Shown here piece by piece: positions 1 to 9,119 of a DNA stretch of 64,000 nt; position 1 is the stretch's first letter; each line of letters opens with the position of its first letter. Origin of the DNA: an uncultured Selenomonadaceae bacterium (GTDB lineage: Bacteria > Bacillota > Negativicutes > Selenomonadales > Selenomonadaceae); contig CAJOCQ010000005.1 of assembly GCA_905233135.1 (NCBI GenBank), positions 1 through 64,000 on the forward strand. Reading direction: 5' to 3'. The notes beneath the pieces are model-generated. The model ran no database searches and was not told the DNA's origin. It saw nothing but the letters and a program-made list of their open reading frames with translations. The position numbers and the translations under genes were made by a program.

Positions 1-94
1 ATAAAATAAGTTAGACATAAGCAATCCTTTCTTTCAAACTTATTTTATCAAAGAATTGCTTGTGTTTTTACTTTTTATAGTTTGCCAACAGCCC

Positions 95-1471
95 CTAATC
101 CCTATTATCTGTTTCCTGTTTCCTAATCTCCATATCGTTATGCCAATGAACATAGCCGCCCGGCAACGACAAATATTTATTCGGGCTTACAACTTTGAAC
201 TGCAACGCAAGCGGCACAAAGTCGCACAAGTCAGGAGAATCTAAACTTTCTTCAATAGGGATTGAAATTGAACAGGCGAAATTGTAAAGTTCCTGTCGCA
301 ATTCAACTTTAAATTTCCAGTCAACAATATAAATTTCGCCGCGCTTGGCGTCAAAAATCGCCTTGATTTCGCTGAAGCGTGAATCGTTGTAAACCAAATC
401 TACGCCGTTTAAATTGCGAATGTGATAACCAATCCCCAACGCGGGAACGTCTTCATTGAATTTTATAACCATTCGCAAAACAACTTCTTGCCCGAAAGTT
501 ACTTCAAAAATCGGCTCGCCGTCCAAATTCAAAAGTTGCACGTTTTCAAAATTCGCCGCGCCGTTTTGTACGCGCTGATACGCTGCATTTTTATTAAAAA
601 TTTCTTGATTCAGCTTGATATTTTCGGCGGTTGCAGGCAAATTAATTTTCCCTTCGGCAGAATTTTTGCTTGCGCGTTTCATTTCTTGAACAATATCAGA
701 AACGGCTTCGCTTTGCCCGCCTGTAAGTTCGTGGCGCAATTTTATAATCGAATCGCGGTACGCCTCGACAACTTCATTTGCGCTCGCGTCCATTATCAGC
801 TTGCCGCCGTCAATCAGAAAAGCGCGTTGGCACAAATTTTTTACTGCAAATGTATCGTGGCTGACAAATAAAACCGTTACGCCGCCTTCAATCATTTTGC
901 GCATTTTGTCCATACATTTACTTTGAAAAAAAGCATCGCCTACACTCAACGCCTCATCAACTATCAAAATATCAGGCTCAACAAAAGCATTGACGGCGAA
1001 GGCAAGCCGCGCGAACATTCCGCTTGAATAAGTTTTGACGGGCTGATTGATAAATTCGCCAATGTCAGCGAAAGAAATTATATCGTCAACTTTATTATCC
1101 ATTTCTTCGCGCGTGTGCCCCATCAAAAGCCCGTTCATATAAATATTTTCAACGCCCGTCATTTCGGGATTGAAGCCCGCGCCGAGTTCCAGCAGGGAGG
1201 CAATTTTCCCCTTAACTTCCAAAGTGCCGCTTGAAGGCGTCAAAACGCCCGTAATAATTTTTAAAAGCGTAGATTTACCTGCGCCGTTTCTGCCAATCAA
1301 GCCTACGTTTTCGCCGCGTTCAATTTCAAAGGAAATATCTTTCAGCGCGAAAAAATCTTTGCTGTATCGTTTATGGAAGGGATTCAACGCCTCTTTCACG
1401 CGGTCAATATCTTTTTCGTAAATTTTATAAGCCTTCGATAAATTTTCAGCTTTTATAACAATTTCGCTCAT
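95..1471 (-). CDS. wzt: Polysaccharide ABC exporter ATPase (Wzt/TagH-like)
   Basis: ATP-binding subunit of an ABC-2 exporter that moves a lipid-linked polysaccharide or O-antigen across the inner membrane. The N-terminal half holds a Walker A GRNGAGKST near residues 60-68, the family signature YSSGM near 148-152 and Walker B ILIVDE near 168-173. Residues from about 300 form a beta-rich tail like the Wzt C-terminal glycan-binding domain, and 458 aa fits a two-domain Wzt rather than a bare ATPase. The permease starts 9 bp upstream, so the pair is one operon. The last codons lie inside a CCTAATCCC-type minisatellite (about 92-130), so the extreme C-terminus may derive from the repeat. Symbol by analogy; teichoic-type export is the alternative. 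Confidence 0.9.
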   Translation of the reverse strand: MSEIVIKAENLSKAYKIYEKDIDRVKEALNPFHKRYSKDFFALKDISFEIERGENVGLIGRNGAGKSTLLKIITGVLTPSSGTLEVKGKIASLLELGAGFNPEMTGVENIYMNGLLMGHTREEMDNKVDDIISFADIGEFINQPVKTYSSGMFARLAFAVNAFVEPDILIVDEALSVGDAFFQSKCMDKMRKMIEGGVTVLFVSHDTFAVKNLCQRAFLIDGGKLIMDASANEVVEAYRDSIIKLRHELTGGQSEAVSDIVQEMKRASKNSAEGKINLPATAENIKLNQEIFNKNAAYQRVQNGAANFENVQLLNLDGEPIFEVTFGQEVVLRMVIKFNEDVPALGIGYHIRNLNGVDLVYNDSRFSEIKAIFDAKRGEIYIVDWKFKVELRQELYNFACSISIPIEESLDSPDLCDFVPLALQFKVVSPNKYLSLPGGYVHWHNDMEIRKQETDNRD

Positions 1472-1480
1472 AAAATTACC

Positions 1481-2290
1481 TCATAAAACGTCGGCAAAGT
1501 GCGGGCGCAATTTTTTAAAGCATACCGCGCCAATAAACATTATTATTAAAGTTACTGCCCAATAATACGCCGTCAAATTGTAATGTTGCCAAAACCATTC
1601 GTGGTAAATGAAACTTTGCCTGTAACCTTCAACGAAATAATACGCGGGATTCAATTTTAGAATCATTGAAAATTCTTCGGGAATCATTTTAAAGCTCCAA
1701 AATATCGGCGTCGCCCAAAATCCAAATTGCATTATCATTCCTACAAATTGTCCCACGTCGCGCAGAAATACCGTCAGCGCACTTGTAAGCCAAGATATTC
1801 CCAACGCCAAACATATCATCGCAAAAAGATAATAAATTATTTGCAGGTTGTAGATTGAGACCGAATAGCCGTAAATTGCGAACATTAAAAACATTACCGC
1901 TATAAAAAAAATGTGTACAACCAACGCGGACGCAATTTTCACTATCGGCAAAAGTTCCACGCGGAAAACTATTTTTTTAACAAGGTAGCTGCTTTCCAAA
2001 ATTGAAGTTGAGGCACTTTGTACACTTTCGCTGAAAAAAAACCAAGGGAACATCCCGCAAACTAACCAAAGTATGAACGGGAAATTTTCAACCGGCATTG
2101 CTTTAAAGCCAACTTGAAACACGAACCAAAAAATTAAAATCGTGATTGTCGGCTGAATGAACGCCCATAAAATTCCCAAGTACGAGCCCAAATACCTTTG
2201 CCGAAAATCCCGTTTCGTCATTTGCCATAAAAGTTTTCTGTTATTAACTATGTCAATTACCAACGCAATAAGCGCGTTAAGATACCGCAA
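1481..2290 (-). CDS. wzm: Polysaccharide ABC exporter permease (Wzm/TagG-like)
   Basis: ABC-2 type membrane subunit of 269 aa with about six hydrophobic segments. It carries the family's N-terminal amphipathic stretch (WQMTKRDFRQRYLGSYLG) and a late FWATPIFWS segment. It pairs with the Wzt-like ATPase directly downstream, and together they would export a completed glycan built by the GT, Glf and acetyltransferase genes upstream in the same operon. The length and hydrophobic profile are normal for Wzm/TagG. No unusual residues seen. Confidence 0.88.
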   Translation of the reverse strand: MRYLNALIALVIDIVNNRKLLWQMTKRDFRQRYLGSYLGILWAFIQPTITILIFWFVFQVGFKAMPVENFPFILWLVCGMFPWFFFSESVQSASTSILESSYLVKKIVFRVELLPIVKIASALVVHIFFIAVMFLMFAIYGYSVSIYNLQIIYYLFAMICLALGISWLTSALTVFLRDVGQFVGMIMQFGFWATPIFWSFKMIPEEFSMILKLNPAYYFVEGYRQSFIYHEWFWQHYNLTAYYWAVTLIIMFIGAVCFKKLRPHFADVL

Positions 2291-2305
2291 TAAAAAAACC
2301 TCCGC

Positions 2306-2953
2306 TTATTCGGCGTGCCTTCGCTTGAAACTTTCGCCCGGTACGCCGATAACAAAACTGTTGTCAGACTGATTTTCTTTTGTCGCGCTGCCTTGCGAAA
2401 TTATAACGCGGTTGCCGATTTTGGTTTTCGGTGCAACAATCGAATGAATACACAAAAAGCACTCTTCGCCCGTTTGTGCGCCGCCACTCAATGCAGAATA
2501 GGGAGCAAGTTCGGAAAAATCCCCCAAAACTGCGTCATGCGCACAAGCTCCCCAAAGATTTATAAAGCAATAATCGCCGACCGTAGCATTTGCGCCGACA
2601 TAGGCGAAAGGAAAAATTATAACGCCCTTGCCTATTTTCGCCGTGCGGAAAATTTTTGCAAGCGGATGAATCAGCGTCATAAATTCGCCGCCGCGAGCCA
2701 AAATACTTTCGGCAACTTTGCGCCGCCCCGTAACGTCGCCTATAGCCAAAATAAATCTGTCATTCGGTTTAACTTCGTAATCTTTGATAGTGCCGAGAAT
2801 CGGCGGATAACCTTCAAAGCCGTCGAGTACGTCAAGCGTATCTGACAAAAAGCCTTTAATTTTGTATTCGGGGTGGTTCAAATAAGTATCTTCAAAAACT
2901 TCCAAAGTTTCGCGCCCGTTGCCGCCCGCGCCCAAAATTATCACATCATACAT
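2306..2953 (-). CDS. NeuD/PglD-family sugar O/N-acyltransferase
   Basis: A 215-aa protein opening with a Rossmann-like VIILGAGGNGRE nucleotide-binding motif, followed by a left-handed beta-helix of hexapeptide repeats (for example IGKGVIIFPFAYVGANATVGD). This is the architecture of NeuD/PglD acetyltransferases, which acetylate UDP-amino sugars or sialic-acid-type sugars with acetyl-CoA. It overlaps the preceding GT2 gene by 8 bp and lies 15 bp from the exporter permease. It therefore probably modifies a sugar of the polysaccharide exported by Wzm/Wzt. Exact substrate unknown. Confidence 0.82.
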   Translation of the reverse strand: MYDVIILGAGGNGRETLEVFEDTYLNHPEYKIKGFLSDTLDVLDGFEGYPPILGTIKDYEVKPNDRFILAIGDVTGRRKVAESILARGGEFMTLIHPLAKIFRTAKIGKGVIIFPFAYVGANATVGDYCFINLWGACAHDAVLGDFSELAPYSALSGGAQTGEECFLCIHSIVAPKTKIGNRVIISQGSATKENQSDNSFVIGVPGESFKRRHAE

Positions 2954-3875
2954 AAAAATTTCCTTCCTGTTGCCAAAAATTTTTGTGCATTGAACATTTT
3001 AAAATTATAAACTGCGGCAGAAAATTTTCAAGCCGCCCCAAGCCGTAACCAAAAAATTTCATTGTGTCACGGTAAAACGCTTCAAAAAATTCACGCGGAT
3101 TATTTTTCCATAGCGCAGAATATTTTTCAAGGATAAAATTTTTGCCGACTTTACCCGCACCGCCGAAATTTTCCCTAATCCAACTTTCGCGGTTATGAAA
3201 AACGCCGATATCAAAGTAGCGTTTAAATTCCTGCGCCGCCGTGTAATTGTGCGAATGGTAAACCTGCGCGAGGGCGTTGTAAAAAGTTTTGTAGCCGCTT
3301 AAAAGCATTTTCGCCGCAATATACATATCTTCGCACAAAATAACATTTTTTGGAAAACCGCCGACCTTTTGCAAAATCTCAACATTGTAAGCCGCAAAAG
3401 AATTTGACGCCATAGCCGCCTTCATACCGAAAAAATTTTTACTTTCAAGCGTGCGCAGTTGACTTTTCGGCGGGTAATTGAACTCGCGCAGGAGTGCCGC
3501 CTCAAGCGTGGCGTTGGAATGTGGAAGTTGACGCCCGTAACTTAAGCCGACGCTTGAATCAGTTTCAAAAATTTTTACCAATTCGGCAAGCGTCGTTGAA
3601 TCCTTTAGGAAAATATCTTGAGTCAAAAAAATTATCACGTCGAGCGGCAAAAGTTTTTCAAGTGCAAATTGCCGCGTTGCGCCGTGATTAAAATTTTTTC
3701 GCTTTATGGTAAAGACTTCAAAGCCGAATTTTTTTGCAAGTGCGGGCGTGCCGTCCGTCGATTCTGAATCTACAATTAATTTTTTAGTTTGCAAAGTTTG
3801 AGAATTAATTTGTTGCAGAAGTTTTTCAAAATTTGCGCCCGCGTTCAAAGTTGGAATGATTAGCCCGCACTTCAA
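2946..3875 (-). CDS. Family 2 glycosyltransferase (rhamnosyltransferase-like)
   Basis: A 309-aa GT-A fold enzyme. The N-terminus has the GT2 pattern IIPTLNAG, then a VDSESTDGT nucleotide-binding loop and a TQD acidic motif near residue 90 in the DXD position. It resembles rhamnosyltransferases of the WbbL type. The start overlaps the glf stop by 4 bp and the end overlaps the NeuD-like gene by 8 bp, indicating tight translational coupling within the polysaccharide operon. Donor and acceptor are not predictable from sequence. Confidence 0.82.
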   Translation of the reverse strand: MKCGLIIPTLNAGANFEKLLQQINSQTLQTKKLIVDSESTDGTPALAKKFGFEVFTIKRKNFNHGATRQFALEKLLPLDVIIFLTQDIFLKDSTTLAELVKIFETDSSVGLSYGRQLPHSNATLEAALLREFNYPPKSQLRTLESKNFFGMKAAMASNSFAAYNVEILQKVGGFPKNVILCEDMYIAAKMLLSGYKTFYNALAQVYHSHNYTAAQEFKRYFDIGVFHNRESWIRENFGGAGKVGKNFILEKYSALWKNNPREFFEAFYRDTMKFFGYGLGRLENFLPQFIILKCSMHKNFWQQEGNFYV

Positions 3876-5014
3876 TTTTTCAGCTCCGCGTAAACTTCAA
3901 AGGCGCGTTTAACCGCGTCATCAATATCAAAATATTTGTATTCGGCGAGCCTGCCGACCGCTTTAATTTGCGGGAAATTTTTCAATTCGTCAAAATACTT
4001 TGCGTGCGCTTCTTTCGCCGCGTCCGTGAAAACGGGATAGTAGGGAACATTTTCGCCGACAATGTAATTTTGCGGAAATTCTTTTAAAATCGTCGTTCGC
4101 GCAGATTTTGCGGGGTGAATCTTTTTAAATTCGGTAATGCGCGTGAAGTTGTAATTGTTGGGATAATTGACTGTTGCCGCCGCCTGAAAATTTTCGGCGT
4201 CAACAGTTTCAAATTTCATATCAACGCTCCTGTATTCCAACGCGCCGAATTTGTAATTGAAAAGTTCGTCGAGCAAGCCGGTATAAATAACCTTGCCGTT
4301 AAATTCTGCGTCGAAAAGAAAAATTTTACCGTCGCGCAGGGTTGCAACTTCGTTAAAAGCCGTGTTTAACATAAGCTTAATATTTTTGTGCGCCAACATT
4401 TTTTGAAACATTGCGGTATAGCCGAATTTCGGCACTGCCTGAAATTTATCGTTAAAATATCTGTCGTCGCGGCTGATTGAAACAGGCACTCGCGCAGTAA
4501 CCGCGCCGTCGATTTTATCGGGCGTCAAATTCCATTGCTTTTCGGTGTAGTGCAGAAAAATTTTTTCGTAAACAAAGTCCGCCAAAAATTGTAAATCTGC
4601 GCTCGGCGAATTTTTCAATTCAAGGATTGGAATTTTTTTGCCGTACTCAAAATTTTGCAACAGAGCAACTTCCAGCCGCTCCGCCAAATTTTTTGGAAAA
4701 ACTTTATACAGCGTGTTGAAGTTGAAAGGTATCGGCGCGGCTTGCCCGTCAATCATTGCCAAAACTTTATGTTGGTAAGTTTGCCACTCCGTGAACTTTG
4801 AAAGGTAGTCAAAAATTTCCGCGTCGTCGGTGTGGAAAAGGTGCGGTCCGTACTTGTGAATTAAAATCCCGTTTTCGTCAATTTTGTCGTAGCAGTTGCC
4901 GCCAATATGTTGCCGCCTTTCAATCAGCAAAACTTTTTTATTTGAGTCCTGCGCGAAGCGTTCAGCAAGAACCGCGCCCGAAATTCCCGCGCCTATAATT
5001 ACTACGTCAAACAT
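3872..5014 (-). CDS. glf: UDP-galactopyranose mutase
   Basis: FAD-dependent enzyme converting UDP-galactopyranose to UDP-galactofuranose, the donor for Galf in surface glycans. The 380-aa protein starts with the dinucleotide fold VIIGAGISGAV, then the mutase-specific HIGGNCYD motif and a KYGPHLFHT segment, all typical of bacterial Glf. It overlaps the GT2 start by 4 bp and the purD stop by 8 bp. The glycan operon is thus fused head-to-tail to purine genes. Presence of glf implies that the exported polymer contains galactofuranose. Confidence 0.95.
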   Translation of the reverse strand: MFDVVIIGAGISGAVLAERFAQDSNKKVLLIERRQHIGGNCYDKIDENGILIHKYGPHLFHTDDAEIFDYLSKFTEWQTYQHKVLAMIDGQAAPIPFNFNTLYKVFPKNLAERLEVALLQNFEYGKKIPILELKNSPSADLQFLADFVYEKIFLHYTEKQWNLTPDKIDGAVTARVPVSISRDDRYFNDKFQAVPKFGYTAMFQKMLAHKNIKLMLNTAFNEVATLRDGKIFLFDAEFNGKVIYTGLLDELFNYKFGALEYRSVDMKFETVDAENFQAAATVNYPNNYNFTRITEFKKIHPAKSARTTILKEFPQNYIVGENVPYYPVFTDAAKEAHAKYFDELKNFPQIKAVGRLAEYKYFDIDDAVKRAFEVYAELKN

Positions 5015-6272
5015 TTTTTAAAGCCCTCGCCGCAATATCTTTCCTGTAGTGCATATTTTCAAAGCTGATAACGTCAACGCATTTGTAAACTTTTTCGATA
5101 GCCGCCTGAATATTTTCGGCAGTAACAGTAACGCCCAAAACGCGCCCGCCGCTTGTTAAAATTTTGCCGTCAACTTCAGTCGTACCCGCGTGGAAAATAA
5201 GTGCGTCGAGACTTTTTGCCTTTGTAATTCCTTCAATCGGCAAATTTTTTTTGTAAGACTTCGGATAACCGCCGCTTGCCAAAACTACGCAAACTGCACT
5301 TTCATTGCGCCAAGAAATTTTTTTGTCAGCCAAATTGCCGCTCGCGCAGGCGTCCATTATTTCCAACAAATCACTTTCAAGCAAAGGCAAAACCGCTTGT
5401 GTTTCAGGGTCGCCGAATCTTGCATTGAACTCAACAACTTTTGGCGCACCGTCAACAATCATCAAGCCCGCGTACAAACAGCCTTTGTAAGTAATTCCTT
5501 CAGAATTGAGCGCGGCAATTATCGGCTTTAAAATTTTTTCTTCGGCAAGTTTCGCAACTTCAGCCGTAACAACGGGCGCGGGCGCGTACGCTCCCATTCC
5601 GCCCGTATTAACGCCTTTATCGCCGTCGTTCAAGCGTTTATGATCTTGCGCGGCAACCATCGGAATAATATTTTTGCCGTCAGTAAAGGCAAGAATTGAC
5701 GCCTCTTCGCCGTCCATAAATTCCTCAACAACAATTTTTGAACCCGCCGCGCCGAAATTTTTCATTTCGTCCACCGCGTTTAAAGCGTCGTCAAGATTTT
5801 GTGCAACGATAACGCCTTTGCCCGCCGCCAAGCCGTCAGCTTTTATGACGATAGGTGCGCCTTCCTTGCGAATATAATTTTTGGCGGCGTCGGAGTTGTC
5901 AAAGACTTCAAATTTTGCGGTAGGGATATTGTATTTTTTCATTAAATTTTTTGCAAAGATTTTGGAGCCTTCCAACTGCGCGGCGTCCTTTTTGCAGCCG
6001 AAAGATTTAATGCCTGCGCCTTCGAGCGCGTCAACCAAGCCGTTTACAAGCGGTGCTTCAGGTCCAACAACAACCATATCAATATTTTTTTCCTGCGCGA
6101 ATTTTACAACAGCCGCGTTGTCATCAATGGAAATATTTTTGACAAGTTCTGCGTATTCGGCAATTCCGGGATTGCCCGGCAATGCATAAAAATTTTGGAG
6201 CAGCGGACTTTGAGAAATTTTCCACGCCAGCGCGTGTTCTCTGCCGCCGCTCCCAATCAATAAAACGTTCAT
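5007..6272 (-). CDS. purD: Phosphoribosylamine-glycine ligase
   Basis: GAR synthetase, second step of de novo purine synthesis: ATP-dependent joining of glycine to phosphoribosylamine. At 421 aa it is full length, with the N-terminal VLLIGSGGREHALAW motif, an ATP-grasp domain (VIKADGLAAGKGV near 145-160) and the NARFGDPETQ signature near 285. It overlaps glf by 8 bp downstream and follows the EVE-like gene by about 27 bp. Apart from the interposed non-purine genes, the gene is ordinary. Confidence 0.97.
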   Translation of the reverse strand: MNVLLIGSGGREHALAWKISQSPLLQNFYALPGNPGIAEYAELVKNISIDDNAAVVKFAQEKNIDMVVVGPEAPLVNGLVDALEGAGIKSFGCKKDAAQLEGSKIFAKNLMKKYNIPTAKFEVFDNSDAAKNYIRKEGAPIVIKADGLAAGKGVIVAQNLDDALNAVDEMKNFGAAGSKIVVEEFMDGEEASILAFTDGKNIIPMVAAQDHKRLNDGDKGVNTGGMGAYAPAPVVTAEVAKLAEEKILKPIIAALNSEGITYKGCLYAGLMIVDGAPKVVEFNARFGDPETQAVLPLLESDLLEIMDACASGNLADKKISWRNESAVCVVLASGGYPKSYKKNLPIEGITKAKSLDALIFHAGTTEVDGKILTSGGRVLGVTVTAENIQAAIEKVYKCVDVISFENMHYRKDIAARALKNV

Positions 6273-6299
6273 TCAATCACCTTTAAAAATTTTGAAACA

Positions 6300-6839
6300 T
6301 TACGAATTATGAGCATAATTATTTAAATAATCGAGTTGACGCAAGCTGTGATGTTGATTGAGCAACTCTTTAATTACAGCCTTTGCAATATCGGGTTCAA
6401 GAATGTAGCAATAACCGGCGTTGGTGTCGCCGTATTTGTCAAACGCGCTGTATTTATCAAGCTTGTACTGCATAATAATATCTCTGAAAATTCCGAGCGG
6501 CAAATAATCTGAAAGTTCGACGTATTCGCATTTTACCAGCCAGCCGTCAATATCTTGCCAATTCGGAAGTTCTTCAGGCATTGGCGCGGTAGCATTCCCT
6601 TGCCAGCCTTCTTCCGTAAGTTGCGCCATTACTTCGCTTACAGCTACAATATTTCCCTGCAAGCTGTGGAGGACAATATCGCCCGCTTTCATTATCGAAA
6701 GACTTTCCCAATAGAAAAACGGCGGCTTATTGTACTTGGCTTTTTGCGGTGCCCAAAGGAAACTGCCGTCCCTTTCAATTTCGTAATTTACGCCTTGACA
6801 CGTCAGAAAAACTGTTGGCGGAATATACATTTTTTTCAA
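6300..6839 (-). CDS. EVE/PUA-like domain protein of unknown role
   Basis: 179 aa, not a purine enzyme. The central part has the look of a PUA/EVE-like barrel: an aromatic FFYWESL stretch, then [20 protein letters not shown], a W-x-V-x-C-E-Y strand and a terminal PLGIFRDI segment. The same arrangement occurs in modified-base or RNA-binding EVE-type domains and in N-termini of some McrB-like proteins. I infer this fold from pattern only. It lies between purH and purD and overlaps the purH stop by 4 bp (ATGA type), so it is translated with the purine genes. A nucleotide- or nucleic-acid-binding role is plausible but unproven. Confidence 0.5.
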   Translation of the reverse strand: MKKMYIPPTVFLTCQGVNYEIERDGSFLWAPQKAKYNKPPFFYWESLSIMKAGDIVLHSLQGNIVAVSEVMAQLTEEGWQGNATAPMPEELPNWQDIDGWLVKCEYVELSDYLPLGIFRDIIMQYKLDKYSAFDKYGDTNAGYCYILEPDIAKAVIKELLNQHHSLRQLDYLNNYAHNS

Positions 6840-7426
6840 CTCCTCGAAAAATAATCAGCAATTACAGTATCATAATCGGCAGTATGGGAGAATGCTGCGG
6901 CTGCTAATTTTTTTCTTGTTTCGTAGTTGACTTCTCCTGTTTCTGTAATCATTTTTGCAATTTCGTCGTAAGTGTCGGGATTTGTAACCACTGTAACGAA
7001 TTTAAAATTTTTTGCGGCGGCGCGAATCATTGCGGGGCCGCCAATGTCGATATTTTCAATAGCCTCCTCAAGCGTGGCGTTGGGTTTTTGAATCGTCATT
7101 TTGAAAGGGTACAAATTCACAACAACCATATCAATTGGCAAAATTCCGTTTTCCTGCATTTGTTTGACGTGTTCGGGGTTGTCACGAACTGCCAAAATTC
7201 CGCCGTGAATTTTCGGGTTGAGAGTTTTAACGCGCCCGTTCATAATTTCGGGAAATCCCGTAACGTCGCTTACGTAAGTAACGGGAATACCAGCCGCGCG
7301 AATTGCCTTCATAGTGCCGCCCGTTGAAATTATTTCAACGCCCGCCTTGCTTAATTTTTTGGCAAATTCAACCACGCCCAATTTGTTCGACACGCTTACC
7401 AAAGCGCGTTTTATTTTTAATTCCAT
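6836..7426 (-). CDS. purH: Stand-alone IMP cyclohydrolase domain of PurH
   Basis: 196 aa matching only the N-terminal MGS-like IMP cyclohydrolase half of bifunctional PurH (normally about 510 aa). Key motifs are present: [45 protein letters not shown] and NLYPF. It stops at the natural domain boundary ([14 protein letters not shown]). The AICAR transformylase half is absent, and the DNA after the stop codes for the EVE-like protein, so this is a split form rather than a decayed full-length gene. It would close the ring of FAICAR to IMP. The formyltransferase must lie elsewhere or be replaced (for example by a PurP-type enzyme). Confidence 0.88.
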   Translation of the reverse strand: MELKIKRALVSVSNKLGVVEFAKKLSKAGVEIISTGGTMKAIRAAGIPVTYVSDVTGFPEIMNGRVKTLNPKIHGGILAVRDNPEHVKQMQENGILPIDMVVVNLYPFKMTIQKPNATLEEAIENIDIGGPAMIRAAAKNFKFVTVVTNPDTYDEIAKMITETGEVNYETRKKLAAAAFSHTADYDTVIADYFSRS

Positions 7427-7470
7427 AATTTTTACCCCCTTATAATTTTAAATTTTTAAAGTTTATATTT

Positions 7471-7649
7471 TAAATGTACTTTCTTTTTTCCAAAGCAAAA
7501 AAAGAAAGTACCAAAGAAAAAGTGCTTTTTTTCCGCCCGTCAGGGCCGCTCGGTTCCAATGACGCTCGTAGTCAGTGAGCCCCTTTTTGGGGCGCAAACT
7601 TTTTCCTACGCTACAACATTACCGCGAGCTGCGGCTTTAATGACGGGCG
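7471..7649 (+). repeat. Dispersed structured intergenic element, copy 1
   Basis: About 180 bp beginning TAAATGTACTTTC. It contains a GTACTTTC.../...GAAAGTAC hairpin, then CCGCCCGTCA near the left and TGACGGGCG at the right end as an outer stem, with an inner CCCCTTTTTGGGG hairpin. Five other copies start near 13807, 15993, 25448, 60203 and (reversed) 46247. It fills the gap upstream of purH; no gene seen here. Confidence 0.85.
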
Positions 7650-7691
7650 TTTTTTTTCAGTTGCAATTCACTTTTGCCTACTGCCTTTAAA

Positions 7692-8266
7692 TCAGTGTTC
7701 AACTTTTTTTATAAATTTTGCAGGCACGCCGCCGACAATGGTATAAGGTTCAACGTCCTTTGTAACAACTGCGCCCGCTGCAACAACCGCCCATTCGCCG
7801 ATTGTCACCCCTTGCAACACCGTTACATTTGCGCCCAGCCAAACATTATCACAAATTTTTATTGGCGCGTAATTTAATTTTCTGTTTTTGGCTGGCTCCA
7901 GAGCGTGGTTAGCCGTCGCCAAAACTGCGTTATGTCCAATCAAGCAATTATCGCCTATTGTAATTCCGCCTTGGTCTTGAAACTTACAGCCGCTGTTCAA
8001 AAAAACATTTTTACCGAATGTAATATTTCTGCCGAAATCTGCATAAAACGGCGGGTACATTCTGAAACTTGCGTCAACTTTTTTCCCGTCATCTTGCTCA
8101 TCAATTCAACGAGTTCTTCAGGCGTATGGTAAACCGAATTTATTTCCATACAAGTTTTAACAGTTTCTTGGCAAATTTCACGGAAAAATTTCAGCCGCTC
8201 TTCGGGAACTCTGCGCGAGGGGTGGTTATCGTCAAAAAAGCCTGCAATTATATCTTCAACTGTCAT
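7692..8266 (-). pseudogene. Maltose/galactoside-type O-acetyltransferase split by a -1 frameshift
   Basis: Two overlapping frames together make one complete hexapeptide acetyltransferase. Frame 1 (from ATG at 8266) gives the N-terminal cap domain ending MTGKK. Frame 2 continues [16 protein letters not shown] and the left-handed beta-helix to [14 protein letters not shown]. The join is at an A6-G run (8084 to 8078 on the minus strand) read A-AAA-AAG. A -1 slip there yields [10 protein letters not shown], exactly the usual family sequence. So it is a recent indel, a consensus error, or a programmed -1 frameshift. Such enzymes acetylate sugars with acetyl-CoA. It precedes the purH repeat region and follows a small hypothetical gene by 2 bp. 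Confidence 0.75.
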
Positions 8267-8268
8267 AA

Positions 8269-8514
8269 TTATTTCTCCAACATTTTTTTATACAAGTCAT
8301 TTTCAAAAGTAACTTCCATTTTTTTTGCAACGTTAAAAATAATTTCGTCCTGTTCGTCAAGTTTTGCAATGTAAAGTTGCAAGCCCTTTGTAATTTCGCC
8401 GTCTTTGTCGAATGGCTTTGCGCCCTCAAGCAAATTTTCTGCAATATCCTTTTGTTGCTTGAGCAAATCTATCAATTCAGATAAAAGCGGCTTAAAGCCT
8501 TCATCTTTTTTCAC
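8269..8514 (-). CDS. Small hypothetical protein
   Basis: 81 aa, charged and predicted mostly helical (PLLSELIDLLKQQKDIAENLLEG). Starts with GTG overlapping the purN stop (GTGA), preceded by GGAGGC within the purN end. No signal peptide, no membrane segment and no family I recognise. Its tight coupling to purN and to the acetyltransferase 2 bp downstream suggests it is really expressed. Function unknown. Confidence 0.6.
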   Translation of the reverse strand: MKKDEGFKPLLSELIDLLKQQKDIAENLLEGAKPFDKDGEITKGLQLYIAKLDEQDEIIFNVAKKMEVTFENDLYKKMLEK

Positions 8515-9119
8515 TTTGCCGCCTCCAAAATTTTAACGTGCCGCCCTTCAATTTTCAATCTGCCTTCGACGAAAAGTTGAATTGCCTTCGGGTAAATTAT
8601 GTGTTCCTGTTCCAAAATTCGCGCAGATAAAGTTTCTTCGGTGTCGTCGTCTTTAACTTCAACCGCCGCCTGTAAAATTATTGGTCCCGAGTCCGTGCCT
8701 TCGTCAACAAAATGCACTGTGCAACCTGAAACTTTAACGCCGTATGCAAGCGCGTCCCTGTGCGCGTGCGCACCTTTGAATGACGGCAACAGTGAAGGAT
8801 GAATATTCATCAGCCGCCCCGTGAAATGTTTTACAAATTCGGGACTTAAAATTCTCATAAAGCCCGCCAAAATTACCAAGTCAACGCCTGCAAGATTTTT
8901 TAAAATTTCAGCTTCAAAATCTGCGCGATTGTCAAAAGTTTTTCTGTCAATGCAAATATTTTTAATCCCCGCAATTTCTGCGCGTTCCAATGCTTTAACG
9001 TTCGGTTTATCTGTTATGACGATTGAAATTTCAGCTTGCAACGTACCAGCTTTTATTGCGTCAATTATCGATTGTAAATCAGTACCGCGCCCCGAACATA
9101 AAACCGCTAATTTAATCAT
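8511..9119 (-). CDS. purN: Phosphoribosylglycinamide formyltransferase
   Basis: Formyl-THF-dependent GAR transformylase, third purine step. I place the start at ATG 9119 (MIKLAVLCSGRGTD), because the family begins there and this ATG overlaps the purM stop by 8 bp; an upstream in-frame ATG at 9158 would add 13 non-family residues. Motifs: SGRGTDLQSI, LAGFMRILSP and NIHPSLLPSFKG with the catalytic Asn/His, then the VHFVDEGTDSGPII loop. About 202 aa, normal length. folD, at the far end of the window (63052-63915), would supply the formyl donor. Confidence 0.96.
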   Translation of the reverse strand: MIKLAVLCSGRGTDLQSIIDAIKAGTLQAEISIVITDKPNVKALERAEIAGIKNICIDRKTFDNRADFEAEILKNLAGVDLVILAGFMRILSPEFVKHFTGRLMNIHPSLLPSFKGAHAHRDALAYGVKVSGCTVHFVDEGTDSGPIILQAAVEVKDDDTEETLSARILEQEHIIYPKAIQLFVEGRLKIEGRHVKILEAAK

